DNA of 14,821 nt from Candidatus Methylomirabilota bacterium (GTDB lineage: Bacteria; Methylomirabilota; Methylomirabilia; Methylomirabilales; CSP1-5): positions 3,113 through 17,933 of the forward strand of contig JAHFDE010000025.1 of the NCBI GenBank assembly GCA_023249165.1. Direction: 5' to 3'. Made by a program: the position numbers and the translations under genes. The notes beneath the pieces are model-generated. The model was not told the origin of the DNA. It saw only the letters and a program-made list of their open reading frames with translations, and made no database searches. Positions 5,984-12,686 of this stretch are shown here, piece by piece. The number at the start of each line of letters is the position of its first letter. Position 1 is the stretch's first letter.

Positions 5984-6961
5984 ATGGTGAAGGCAGTCCT
6001 CTTAGGTGTTCCGGTCGGTCTCGCCTTCGGCTACGCCCTGCAGCGCGGCCGTTTCTGCATGAACACCGCCTTTCGCGATATCTTTCTCATCCGAGACCAG
6101 ACCCTGCTTCGCGCATACGTCTTGGCGGTCCTGATCCAGATGATCGGCGTGCACCTGATGGCCGAGCTTCGCTGGTTCCCCCTTTCGACGGCCCCCTTCT
6201 GGTGGCAGGCCGCGCTGGCGGGGGGCTTTGTCTTCGGATGGGGAATGGCGCTGTCGGGTGGGTGAACGACCGGGATCTCTTACCGGTCCGGTGAGGGGAT
6301 GGTCGGATCGTGGATCAGCTTTGTCGGCTTCGGCCTGGGGATCCTGATGACCAGCATCGGCATCCTCAGCCCCGTGCAGGAGCGCCTCCGGGACGCGCGA
6401 ATCGGCCCGTTCGGGGAGCCGGCCAGCCTGGCAAACCTCCTGGGGGTGAGTCCCTGGGTCGTGATCGCTGTCCTGGGCGTGCTGGGCGGACTCTGGCTCT
6501 GGCGGGGACATCGCAGAACCTACCAGGGGGGGTGGAGCTGGTTCGTGACTGGCCTCGCCATCGGCATCATCGGCATGGTGGCCTGGCCCCTCTCCGCACT
6601 GACGGGGCGGCACTTTGGGCTTTCCGTCACGGAACCGGCGTACTCGTATGCGCGCTTCCTGGTCCTCGGGCAGGTCGGCGCCTTGAACTGGGCGAGCTAT
6701 ATGGGGTTCGGCATTCCGCTCGGGGCGTACGTCGCCGCCCGAGCCCACGGGGAGTTCAAGTGGCGCGCCCCGGGCCCCCAGCGGACGCTGCAATCTTTGG
6801 GCGGCGGTGTCGTGATGGGGATTGGGGCGGCCATCGCTGGAGGGTGTAATGTGGGGCACAGCCTGACCGGGGTTTCGACCCTCTCGTTGACCAGCATTAC
6901 CGCCTCCCTAGGGATCATTGCGGGGGTCTGGTCCGCGGCGGCAGTGCTGTTTCGGAGTTAA
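5984..6961 (+). CDS. yeeE: YeeE/YedE-family sulfur (thiosulfate-type) transporter with an in-frame UGA, probable selenoprotein
   Basis: This is an integral inner-membrane protein of 325 residues if the UGA at 6263-6265 is read. YeeE (TsuA) moves thiosulfate across the membrane through a line of conserved cysteines. The thiosulfate transporter of Spirochaeta thermophila uses C22, C91 and C293. Here C25 (in QRGRFCMN) and C288 (in AGGCNVGHSLTG) are present, and codon 94, in the motif SGG-x-TTGISYRSGEG, is UGA. Both sides lie in the same frame, with no other stop and no shift. The frame after the UGA begins with the expected family sequence, without a start codon or ribosome site until 6299. A SECIS-like hairpin follows (6267-6305). 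Hydrophobic segments run through the whole length. The ATG at 5984 is preferred over 5957, which is inside a repeat. A TusA-family gene, the usual partner, lies two genes on. Alternatives are a sequencing error in TGC or a recent nonsense mutation. Confidence 0.8.
6267..6305 (+). promoter_or_regulatory. Candidate bacterial SECIS element just after the in-frame UGA
   Basis: The lower stem CGACC (6267-6271) pairs perfectly with GGTCG (6301-6305). An internal loop follows (6272-6276 opposite 6298-6300). The upper stem CTCTTACC (6277-6284) pairs with GGTGAGGG (6290-6297) over 8 bp, two of them G-U. The apical loop is GGUCC (6285-6289). It starts 19 bases after the UGA. In E. coli fdhF, as I recall its sequence, the loop also reads GGUCU and starts 18 bases after the UGA. 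Bacterial SelB recognises exactly such a stem with GGU in the loop. The bases also encode a conserved protein motif, so some of the fold could be coincidence. Confidence 0.72.
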
Positions 6962-6995
6962 ATAGCTCGTGGCCATGACCATAAGGAGAATGAGC

Positions 6996-7961
6996 GTGAC
7001 GCGGATGAGAGTGGTGATGGCTGGGGCGTGGCTCAGCGGAGCTTTCGCCGTGGTGCTGACAGCGACGGTGGTCTGGGCGCAGTGCTGGGGGCAGCAAGCG
7101 AAAAAGTCGGGATACGCCAACGCTCGACTGCTGGTTGACACCCAGGAGGTGGCCGCACATCTGGAGGATGTCAGCATGCGCCTGGTCGATCTCAGGGCCA
7201 AGGGTACCCAGGGGTACCAGGAGTACGCCAAGGGACATATCCCGGGGGCGGTGTACCTGAACTGGGAGGATCTCGACGACGTGGCAAGCAACCGGAAAGG
7301 ACTTCCGATGGATCAGACCAAGGCGGAAGCCCTCTTCAGTAAGCTCGGGATCGATGAGAACACGCGAGTCGTCGCCTATGACGATAGCGGCGGGCTCTGG
7401 TCCGCGCGCCTCTTCTTTGTCCTCGAATTCTTCGGCCACAAAAATGTCGCGGTGCTCAACGGGGGCCTGACGAAGTGGACACAGGAGGACCGACCGCTCA
7501 GCACCGAGGAACCCAAGATCACGCCGAAAAAATTTGTCGCCCGGCCCAATCCAAAGCTCATCGCCACCGCCGAGTGGGTCCGGGACAACCTCAAGAACCC
7601 CGGGGTCTGCCTCGTCGACGCCCGGTCGCGGCTCGAATACGAGGGAAAGCGAACGGATCCGGGGAAATCGGAGGACCCCGAAATCAAGCGGGGAGGGAGA
7701 ATACCCGGGGCCGTGTCGATCAACTGGACGGATACGATCAACCCCGAGGACAAGACCTTCAAGAGCGCGGAGGAACTCCAAAAGATGTTCGAGAAGGCCG
7801 GAGCGACGAAAGACCGGGAGATCGTCACATATTGCCGGACCGGGGTCCGTGCGGCCCATGACTACTTCGTGGCGCGACTCCTTGGGTACGAGAAGGTGCG
7901 GAACTATGACGGCTCGTGGATCGACTGGGGCAATCGACCTGAGCTTCCCCTGGAGCAATAG
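6996..7961 (+). CDS. Exported two-domain thiosulfate sulfurtransferase (SseA/rhodanese type)
   Basis: The protein has about 321 residues. A signal peptide is visible: MTRMR, a hydrophobic stretch to residue 28, then a likely cleavage after VWA. It therefore probably acts outside the cytosol, transferring sulfane sulfur from thiosulfate or a related donor. Two rhodanese domains follow, at about 45-170 and 190-320. The first has YDDSGG where a catalytic cysteine would be, as is normal for the inactive domain. The second has the active cysteine C280 in TYCRTGVRAAH. Both have the HIPGA or RIPGA motif. The start is uncertain. GTG at 6996 has AAGGAG at 6983-6988 at ideal spacing; ATG at 6990 is too close to it, and ATG at 6975 and ATG at 7005 are other options. 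It lies 34 bases after yeeE, so an exported sulfurtransferase is paired with the transporter. Confidence 0.9.
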   Translation: MTRMRVVMAGAWLSGAFAVVLTATVVWAQCWGQQAKKSGYANARLLVDTQEVAAHLEDVSMRLVDLRAKGTQGYQEYAKGHIPGAVYLNWEDLDDVASNRKGLPMDQTKAEALFSKLGIDENTRVVAYDDSGGLWSARLFFVLEFFGHKNVAVLNGGLTKWTQEDRPLSTEEPKITPKKFVARPNPKLIATAEWVRDNLKNPGVCLVDARSRLEYEGKRTDPGKSEDPEIKRGGRIPGAVSINWTDTINPEDKTFKSAEELQKMFEKAGATKDREIVTYCRTGVRAAHDYFVARLLGYEKVRNYDGSWIDWGNRPELPLEQ

Positions 7962-7999
7962 AGACATTGGGATCGCCAGGGCAAATTCAAGAACGGAGG

Positions 8000-8230
8000 G
8001 TGCACCGGCTCGATACTCGTGGGGAGATCTGCCCCTACCCCTTGGTAATGACGCAACGGGAGATGAAGAAGCTTCAGCCAGGGGACGTCCTGATCGTGAT
8101 TTCCGACTACCCCCTGGCGGCGGAGAACATCCCACGCTGGGCTGTCGAACACGGGCATAAGGTCCTCCGGGTGGAGAAAGTTGGCAACGCCCTGTGGGAG
8201 ATCGAAATCGAGAAAGCGAGCGTGAGTTGA
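8000..8230 (+). CDS. tusA: TusA/SirA-family sulfur-transfer protein
   Basis: This is a small cytosolic protein of about 76 residues with the TusA fold. The family sequence LDTRGEICPYPLVMTQREMKKL shows the CPxP motif with the persulfide-carrying cysteine near residue 11. GDVLIVISDYPLAAENIPRW and the closing strand VGNALWEIEIEK match the rest of the fold. TusA-type proteins accept sulfane sulfur and hand it on; a TusA relative (YeeD) is the usual partner of YeeE transporters, and related YedF proteins are linked to selenium metabolism. The start is unsure: GTG at 8000 gives the normal family length, but GGAGG abuts it without spacing. TTG at 7967 would add 11 residues and has GGAG at 7952-7955. 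It lies just after the exported rhodanese gene and 44 bases before the propeller gene. Confidence 0.9.
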   Translation: MHRLDTRGEICPYPLVMTQREMKKLQPGDVLIVISDYPLAAENIPRWAVEHGHKVLRVEKVGNALWEIEIEKASVS

Positions 8231-8274
8231 GCGAGCGTTCACTGGCGTCTGGACACGAGAAAGGAGGCACTGGG

Positions 8275-9273
8275 ATGGCAAACGGCAGATGGATCTTGGG
8301 GGGTGCGGTTGTTCTTCTCCTTTTGGCTTTATCGTCTCACGCAGGTGCCTACGAAGTGTGGGTGACGAACCAGCGACTCAACAAGGTCCAGATCCTCGAT
8401 GGGCAGTCCCTCAAGATCATTGCCGAGGTGCCGGTGGAAAGCAAGCCGCACAATGTCACCTTCAGCCCCGATTTCAAGGTCGCGTATGTCGCCAGCGTCG
8501 GCTCGAACGACTTTACCGTGATCGACGCCGTCACGAGGAAGGTGGTCAAGGCAGTCCCGGGTGGGAAGACGTGCCATCATGTGGCCGTGTCTGCCGACGG
8601 CACGTTGCTCCTGGTGAGCAATCCGGGAGAGCACACCGTCATGCTGTACGACGCGAAGAGCCTGGAGCGCCTTGCCACCATCGAGGTCGGTAAGAACCCG
8701 GCCATGGCGGTCTTCACCAAGGATGGGCAGACGGCCTACGTGAGCAATGGGGGCGATGCGACGCTCTCTGTCATTGATGTCAAGAATCGGAAGGTCGTGG
8801 GCAGCATCCCCAACATCGGGAAGGGAGCCATGGGGCTCGTGATGAGCACCGATGGGGCCAGGGTGCTGGTCACGGGCGGTGGCGAGAACAAGTACACGCT
8901 GGTGGAGACCGGCACCGGAAAGATTCTCGTCGATATCGTATCGGGGAAGGAAGCACATGGCGCCGCGCTAACGCCGGATGGCAAGTTCGCCCTGGTTCCG
9001 AACCGCCAGTCGGGCGATATCTCGATCGTGGACATGGGGACGGGCAAGATTGTGGACACCGTTGCCAATGTTGGGGATAAGACCGACATCATCGATCTCT
9101 CGCCGGATGGCAAGCGGGCGTTCGTCACCCTTCGGGGGGAGGCGGTCACGGGGGACCCCGCCATGACGACCGGGAAGGAGCCGGGGGTCTCGGTCATCGA
9201 TGTCCCGGGTCGAAAGGTGGTGACCAAGATCTCGCTGGGCGGAGATCCCCACGGAATCGCCGTCAGGCCGTAA
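8275..9273 (+). CDS. Exported YVTN-type beta-propeller protein of unknown role
   Basis: The start is well fixed: ATG at 8275 has AAGGAGG at 8261-8267. The 332-residue protein has a Sec signal peptide (MANGRW, a hydrophobic run to about residue 20, cleavage probably after SHAGA). The rest is repeats of about 42 residues of the YVTN/NHL-like propeller kind. Recurring units are KVAYVAS-x-GSNDFTVIDA, TAYVSNGGDATLSVIDV, FALVPNRQSGDISIVDM and GVSVIDVPGRKVV, enough for six or seven blades. No catalytic residues or haem motif (CxxCH) are visible. Such proteins often act as extracytoplasmic scaffolds or as companions of periplasmic enzymes. Placement between tusA and the CysO-CysM gene suggests a link to extracytoplasmic sulfur handling, but that is guilt by association only. 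Confidence 0.88.
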   Translation: MANGRWILGGAVVLLLLALSSHAGAYEVWVTNQRLNKVQILDGQSLKIIAEVPVESKPHNVTFSPDFKVAYVASVGSNDFTVIDAVTRKVVKAVPGGKTCHHVAVSADGTLLLVSNPGEHTVMLYDAKSLERLATIEVGKNPAMAVFTKDGQTAYVSNGGDATLSVIDVKNRKVVGSIPNIGKGAMGLVMSTDGARVLVTGGGENKYTLVETGTGKILVDIVSGKEAHGAALTPDGKFALVPNRQSGDISIVDMGTGKIVDTVANVGDKTDIIDLSPDGKRAFVTLRGEAVTGDPAMTTGKEPGVSVIDVPGRKVVTKISLGGDPHGIAVRP

Positions 9274-9283
9274 TGCCCGTCCA

Positions 9284-9312
9284 TTGACTTTTGGGATGGG
9301 ATCTCGTACAAG
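9284..9312 (+). promoter_or_regulatory. Candidate internal promoter for the CysO-CysM/mec segment
   Basis: TTGACT (9284-9289, 5/6 match) and TACAAG (9307-9312, 4/6 match) are separated by exactly 17 bases. They lie in the 85-base gap after the propeller gene, 47 bases before the CysO-CysM start. This could give the back half of the locus its own transcript. Confidence 0.45.
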
Positions 9313-9358
9313 GCCATTGTTCAGCCGAGGCGGAATGTCCCGAGATGCAGGGAGAGCA

Positions 9359-10621
9359 ATGAGCGTTCAGGTTCGGGTTCCTCAGATCTTCCGCAGGCAC
9401 ACCGGGGAAGCCAAGTCGGTCGTTGCCGAGGGGACGACGGTCCGGGAAGTCCTCGAGAACCTGGACAAAGCCTATCCGGGCCTTCGGGACCGGTTGCTGG
9501 ATGGCAAGGAGCTTCACCGGTTCGTGAACATTTACCGGAACGATGAGGACATCCGATTCCTCAAGTTTCTCGACACGGAAGTACAGGAAGGGGACGTCAT
9601 CTCGATCCTTCCCGCCGTCGCAGGGGGGGCAAGGGTGCCGACGAGGAAGAAGAGGGTCGGTGGCCGAAAGACGGCGGGCGGCCCGCGACCGGCCGCCGAT
9701 GCCGTGGATGCCATTGGCAACACCCCGTTGGTAGAGGTTCAACGCATCAGCCCCAAGCCGTCGGTCCGGATCTTCTGCAAGCTCGAGTTCTACAACCCGA
9801 CGGGCAGCCTGAAGGACCGCATTGCCAAGTACATGGTCGAAGAGGCCGAGCGGCGCCGAGTGCTCACACCGGGTCAGACGATTATCGAGCCGACCAGCGG
9901 CAATACCGGAATTTCCCTGGCCATGATCGGTCGCCGTAAGGGATACAAGGTCAAAGTGGTCGTGCCGGAGAACATCACGGTGGAGCGGCGGCAGCTCCTG
10001 GAGCTGTACGGGGCGGAGATCATTTACTCCGACGCCCGGCGGGGGACGAACGGGGCGATCGAGGTGGCCAAGAAGATGGCCACCCTGAACCGGGACTGGT
10101 ACATGCCGTATCAGTACGGCAATGCGGAAAACGTCCGCGCGCATTACGAGACCACGGGCGCCGAGATCCTTGCGGCGCTGCCCCACGTGGACGCTTTCGT
10201 GGCCGGGCTGGGGACCGGCGGGACCTTGATGGGCGTGGGGCGGCGACTCAAGGAGGTCAATCCCAAGACCCAGGTGATCGCCGTCGAGCCCCACCCGGGT
10301 GATCTCGTTCAGGGGCTCCGCAGCTTGGACGAAGGGTTCATCCCTCCGATCCTGGATCTGAGTCTGCTGGACGGGAAGTTCTTGGTCGATTCCCGCTGCG
10401 CCTTTGCTCTCACCAGGGATCTGACACGCAAGGAAGGAATCTTTGCCGGCGTCTCGTCGGGAGCGGTCCTTCACGCTGCCATCCGGATGGCCCACAAGAT
10501 GAACAAGGGAAATATCGTTTGCCTCCTCGCCGACGGGGGCTGGAAGTATGTGAGCTTAGGGGTGTGGGCCAAAGAGCTTCCCGACCTGGGAGAGGACGTC
10601 TATAGCCACATCTGGTGGTAG
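9359..10621 (+). CDS. cysM: CysO sulfur carrier fused to CysM (carrier-dependent cysteine synthase)
   Basis: The protein has 420 residues from the ATG at 9359 (GGGAGA just upstream). Residues 1-90 closely follow mycobacterial CysO (VRVPQIFRRHTGEAKSV, LHRFVNIYRNDEDIRF) and end SILPAVAGG, with Gly-Gly at 89-90 followed directly by Ala. A basic, Gly-rich linker (91-113) leads to a complete CysM domain: IGNTPLVEV at 119-127, PLP lysine K152 in GSLKDR, PTSGNTG at 178-184, GTGGT at 285-289, and the CysM-type end LADGGWKYVSLGVWA near 390-404. Mycobacterial CysM attaches sulfur from CysO thiocarboxylate to O-phosphoserine; fusion of donor carrier and enzyme is the novelty here. It precedes the Mec protease gene by 43 bases. 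Whether the carrier is cut off or acts in cis cannot be told from sequence. Confidence 0.92.
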   Translation: MSVQVRVPQIFRRHTGEAKSVVAEGTTVREVLENLDKAYPGLRDRLLDGKELHRFVNIYRNDEDIRFLKFLDTEVQEGDVISILPAVAGGARVPTRKKRVGGRKTAGGPRPAADAVDAIGNTPLVEVQRISPKPSVRIFCKLEFYNPTGSLKDRIAKYMVEEAERRRVLTPGQTIIEPTSGNTGISLAMIGRRKGYKVKVVVPENITVERRQLLELYGAEIIYSDARRGTNGAIEVAKKMATLNRDWYMPYQYGNAENVRAHYETTGAEILAALPHVDAFVAGLGTGGTLMGVGRRLKEVNPKTQVIAVEPHPGDLVQGLRSLDEGFIPPILDLSLLDGKFLVDSRCAFALTRDLTRKEGIFAGVSSGAVLHAAIRMAHKMNKGNIVCLLADGGWKYVSLGVWAKELPDLGEDVYSHIWW

Positions 10622-10624
10622 CGG

Positions 10625-10660
10625 AGGAGGACTGAGGATTGAGGCACGAGGACTGAGGGC
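10625..10660. repeat. Short degenerate direct repeat (GGACTGAGG units) between CysO-CysM and mec
   Basis: The gap reads as near-repeats of GAGGACTGAGGATTGAGG followed by CGAGGACTGAGGGC, that is three to four imperfect copies of GA(G)GACTGAG. Its end supplies the purine-rich ribosome site of mec. It is a third type of small repeat in this window's intergenic gaps. It could be a slippage product, not a mobile element. Confidence 0.4.
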
Positions 10661-10664
10661 GGAG

Positions 10665-11060
10665 ATGCTGTTGCCGAAGCGATTTGCCGACGAGATCGTC
10701 AAGCACGCACGCGCCGAGGTCCCGAATGAGTGTTGCGGGCTGCTCGCCGGGAAAAACGGCGCCGTCCTGGAGCTCTTTCAGTGCGAGAGTACCGAGAAAA
10801 GTCCGTACCGATATTACGTCGACCCAAAGGACCAGATCCGGATTATGCGCGAGATGGATCGGAAGGGATGGGACCTGGTCGGCATCTACCACTCCCACAC
10901 CCACACGGAGGCCTACCCGTCCAAGACCGACGTGGAGCTCGCCTTTTATCCCGAGGCGTTGTACTTCATCGTCTCACTCGAAAACCGAAACGCGCCGGTT
11001 ATTCGAGCATTTCGGATCACCGATGGGCAGATCGTGGAGGAGGAGGTGGTAATTGACTAA
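10665..11060 (+). CDS. mec: Mec-type JAMM/JAB zinc metalloprotease
   Basis: The 131-residue protein is a single JAMM domain. The full metal and catalytic set is present: E22 in PNECCG, then H76-x-H78-x7-S86-x2-D89 in IYHSHTHTEAYPSKTD. The HSHT-x-TEAYPS-x-TDV sequence closely matches Mec of Mycobacterium tuberculosis, which cuts cysteine off the end of CysO. In this locus it has two possible jobs: releasing cysteine from the carrier, and cutting after Gly-Gly in the two fusion proteins to free the carrier end. Related proteases in other systems (QbsD, HcyD) remove extra residues after Gly-Gly. The ATG at 10665 is preceded by GAGGG at 10655-10659. The gene follows the CysO-CysM gene by 43 bases, almost surely in one transcript. 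Confidence 0.93.
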   Translation: MLLPKRFADEIVKHARAEVPNECCGLLAGKNGAVLELFQCESTEKSPYRYYVDPKDQIRIMREMDRKGWDLVGIYHSHTHTEAYPSKTDVELAFYPEALYFIVSLENRNAPVIRAFRITDGQIVEEEVVID

Positions 11061-11083
11061 GAGTTTTTCGACGCCTTAATCTT

Positions 11084-11106
11084 GAGTAAATCAATCGAGT
11101 TTATCG
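11084..11106 (+). promoter_or_regulatory. Second copy of the Rrf2-operator-like motif
   Basis: These 23 bases match 3232-3254 at 18 positions in the same orientation; GAGTAA at the left and TTTATCG at the right are identical. The motif sits in the 96-base gap between mec and the cytosolic rhodanese gene, about 50 bases before the latter's ATG. The left palindrome arm (GATAAAG) of the first site is not kept here. It suggests that the locus regulator also acts at this internal point. Confidence 0.42.
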
Positions 11107-11156
11107 CCTTCAGCATTGAGCAAGCAGGTTCAACAAGTTGAGAAGGAGGGGGAGTC

Positions 11157-11999
<843 letters not shown>

Positions 12000-12010
12000 G
12001 GGAGTCTCGC

Positions 12011-12682
12011 GTGACACAGGCCCGATCAGATGAACCCTTCCTTCGGATTGCGCCGGCGGAGGCAAGAGCCTTGATCCAGAAAGGGGTACCGGTCGTGGAT
12101 GTCCGGGAACCGCAAGAGTACGCCGAGGTCCGGATCCCGGGTTCCACCCTCGTCCCCCTCGGGACTCTCCTCAAGTCACCACGCGAGGTTTTGGGGAAAG
12201 GGGCCGTCGTCTTCGTCTGCTCGGAGGGGATCAGAAGCGCCGTGGCTTGCGAGGCGGCAGCGGCCATCGGGCTCGATGAGGTCTGCAACCTCGAGGGCGG
12301 GACACAACGCTGGCAGGCGGAAGGGCTTCCGGTCGAGTCGGGGACGCCTGACGACCCGATCGTGACCCAGGTGCCGGAAAGACCCTCCGCCGGGCCGACC
12401 GTCGGTTTCCTGCAGTCGGGGGAGCGCCTGATCCGCGTCCACCGATTTCGATTTGCGCGGCCCGCGGGGTGCGCGTTGGGGATGCTCGACCTCACGGTGG
12501 AGGAGAGCGTGGGCGACGTCCAGGACCCATCGAGACAATGTGTCGCCCGCCCCGAACACCCGACGCAGGTTCCCAGACCCGAGTTCACAGTGTACGGCGA
12601 GACTGTTGAGGCGGCCTTGCGCGGGCTCGTTGAGAAGCTGAGGGGGCATCGGCCCCACGAAATCTTTCTGCCTACGGAGTGA
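12011..12682 (+). CDS. Single-domain rhodanese with an unrecognised C-terminal domain
   Basis: The protein has 223 residues. It starts with GTG at 12011, with GGGGAG overlapping the previous stop and 6 bases of spacing. Residues about 10-112 are a rhodanese domain (VPVVDVREPQEYAEVRIPGS, active cysteine C70 in VCSEGIRS, LEGGTQRWQAEGLPV). Residues about 128-223 form a second region I do not recognise: VGFLQSGERLIRVHRFRFA, two cysteines at 154 and 177, and a closing helix VEAALRGLVEKLRGHRPHEIFLP. No signal peptide or membrane segment is seen. Rhodanese is certain for the first half, and cytosolic sulfur transfer within the locus is likely. The second half might be a partner-binding or substrate domain. 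It overlaps no neighbour and is followed by tauE after 4 bases, so it is translationally close to the permease. Confidence 0.87.
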   Translation: MTQARSDEPFLRIAPAEARALIQKGVPVVDVREPQEYAEVRIPGSTLVPLGTLLKSPREVLGKGAVVFVCSEGIRSAVACEAAAAIGLDEVCNLEGGTQRWQAEGLPVESGTPDDPIVTQVPERPSAGPTVGFLQSGERLIRVHRFRFARPAGCALGMLDLTVEESVGDVQDPSRQCVARPEHPTQVPRPEFTVYGETVEAALRGLVEKLRGHRPHEIFLPTE

Positions 12683-12686
12683 GCTG

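Noticed and set aside
5957..6961. Two separate genes or a pseudogene split at the TGA at 6263-6265
   Set aside because: Both parts are in one frame, there is no second stop or frameshift, no ribosome site precedes the ATG at 6299, the stop falls exactly on a conserved Cys column, and a SECIS-like hairpin follows. Error or mutation remains the fallback explanation.
6915..8270. Long minus-strand open frame (451 codons) opposite the exported rhodanese and tusA
   Set aside because: It is the mirror of a GC-rich coding region; the plus strand encodes clear families there, and the minus translation looks like low-information Pro/Arg/Ser-rich sequence.
9263..10495. Long minus-strand open frame (410 codons) opposite CysO-CysM
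   Set aside because: The plus strand has an intact CysO-CysM with all motifs; the opposite frame resembles no protein family and is a codon-bias shadow.
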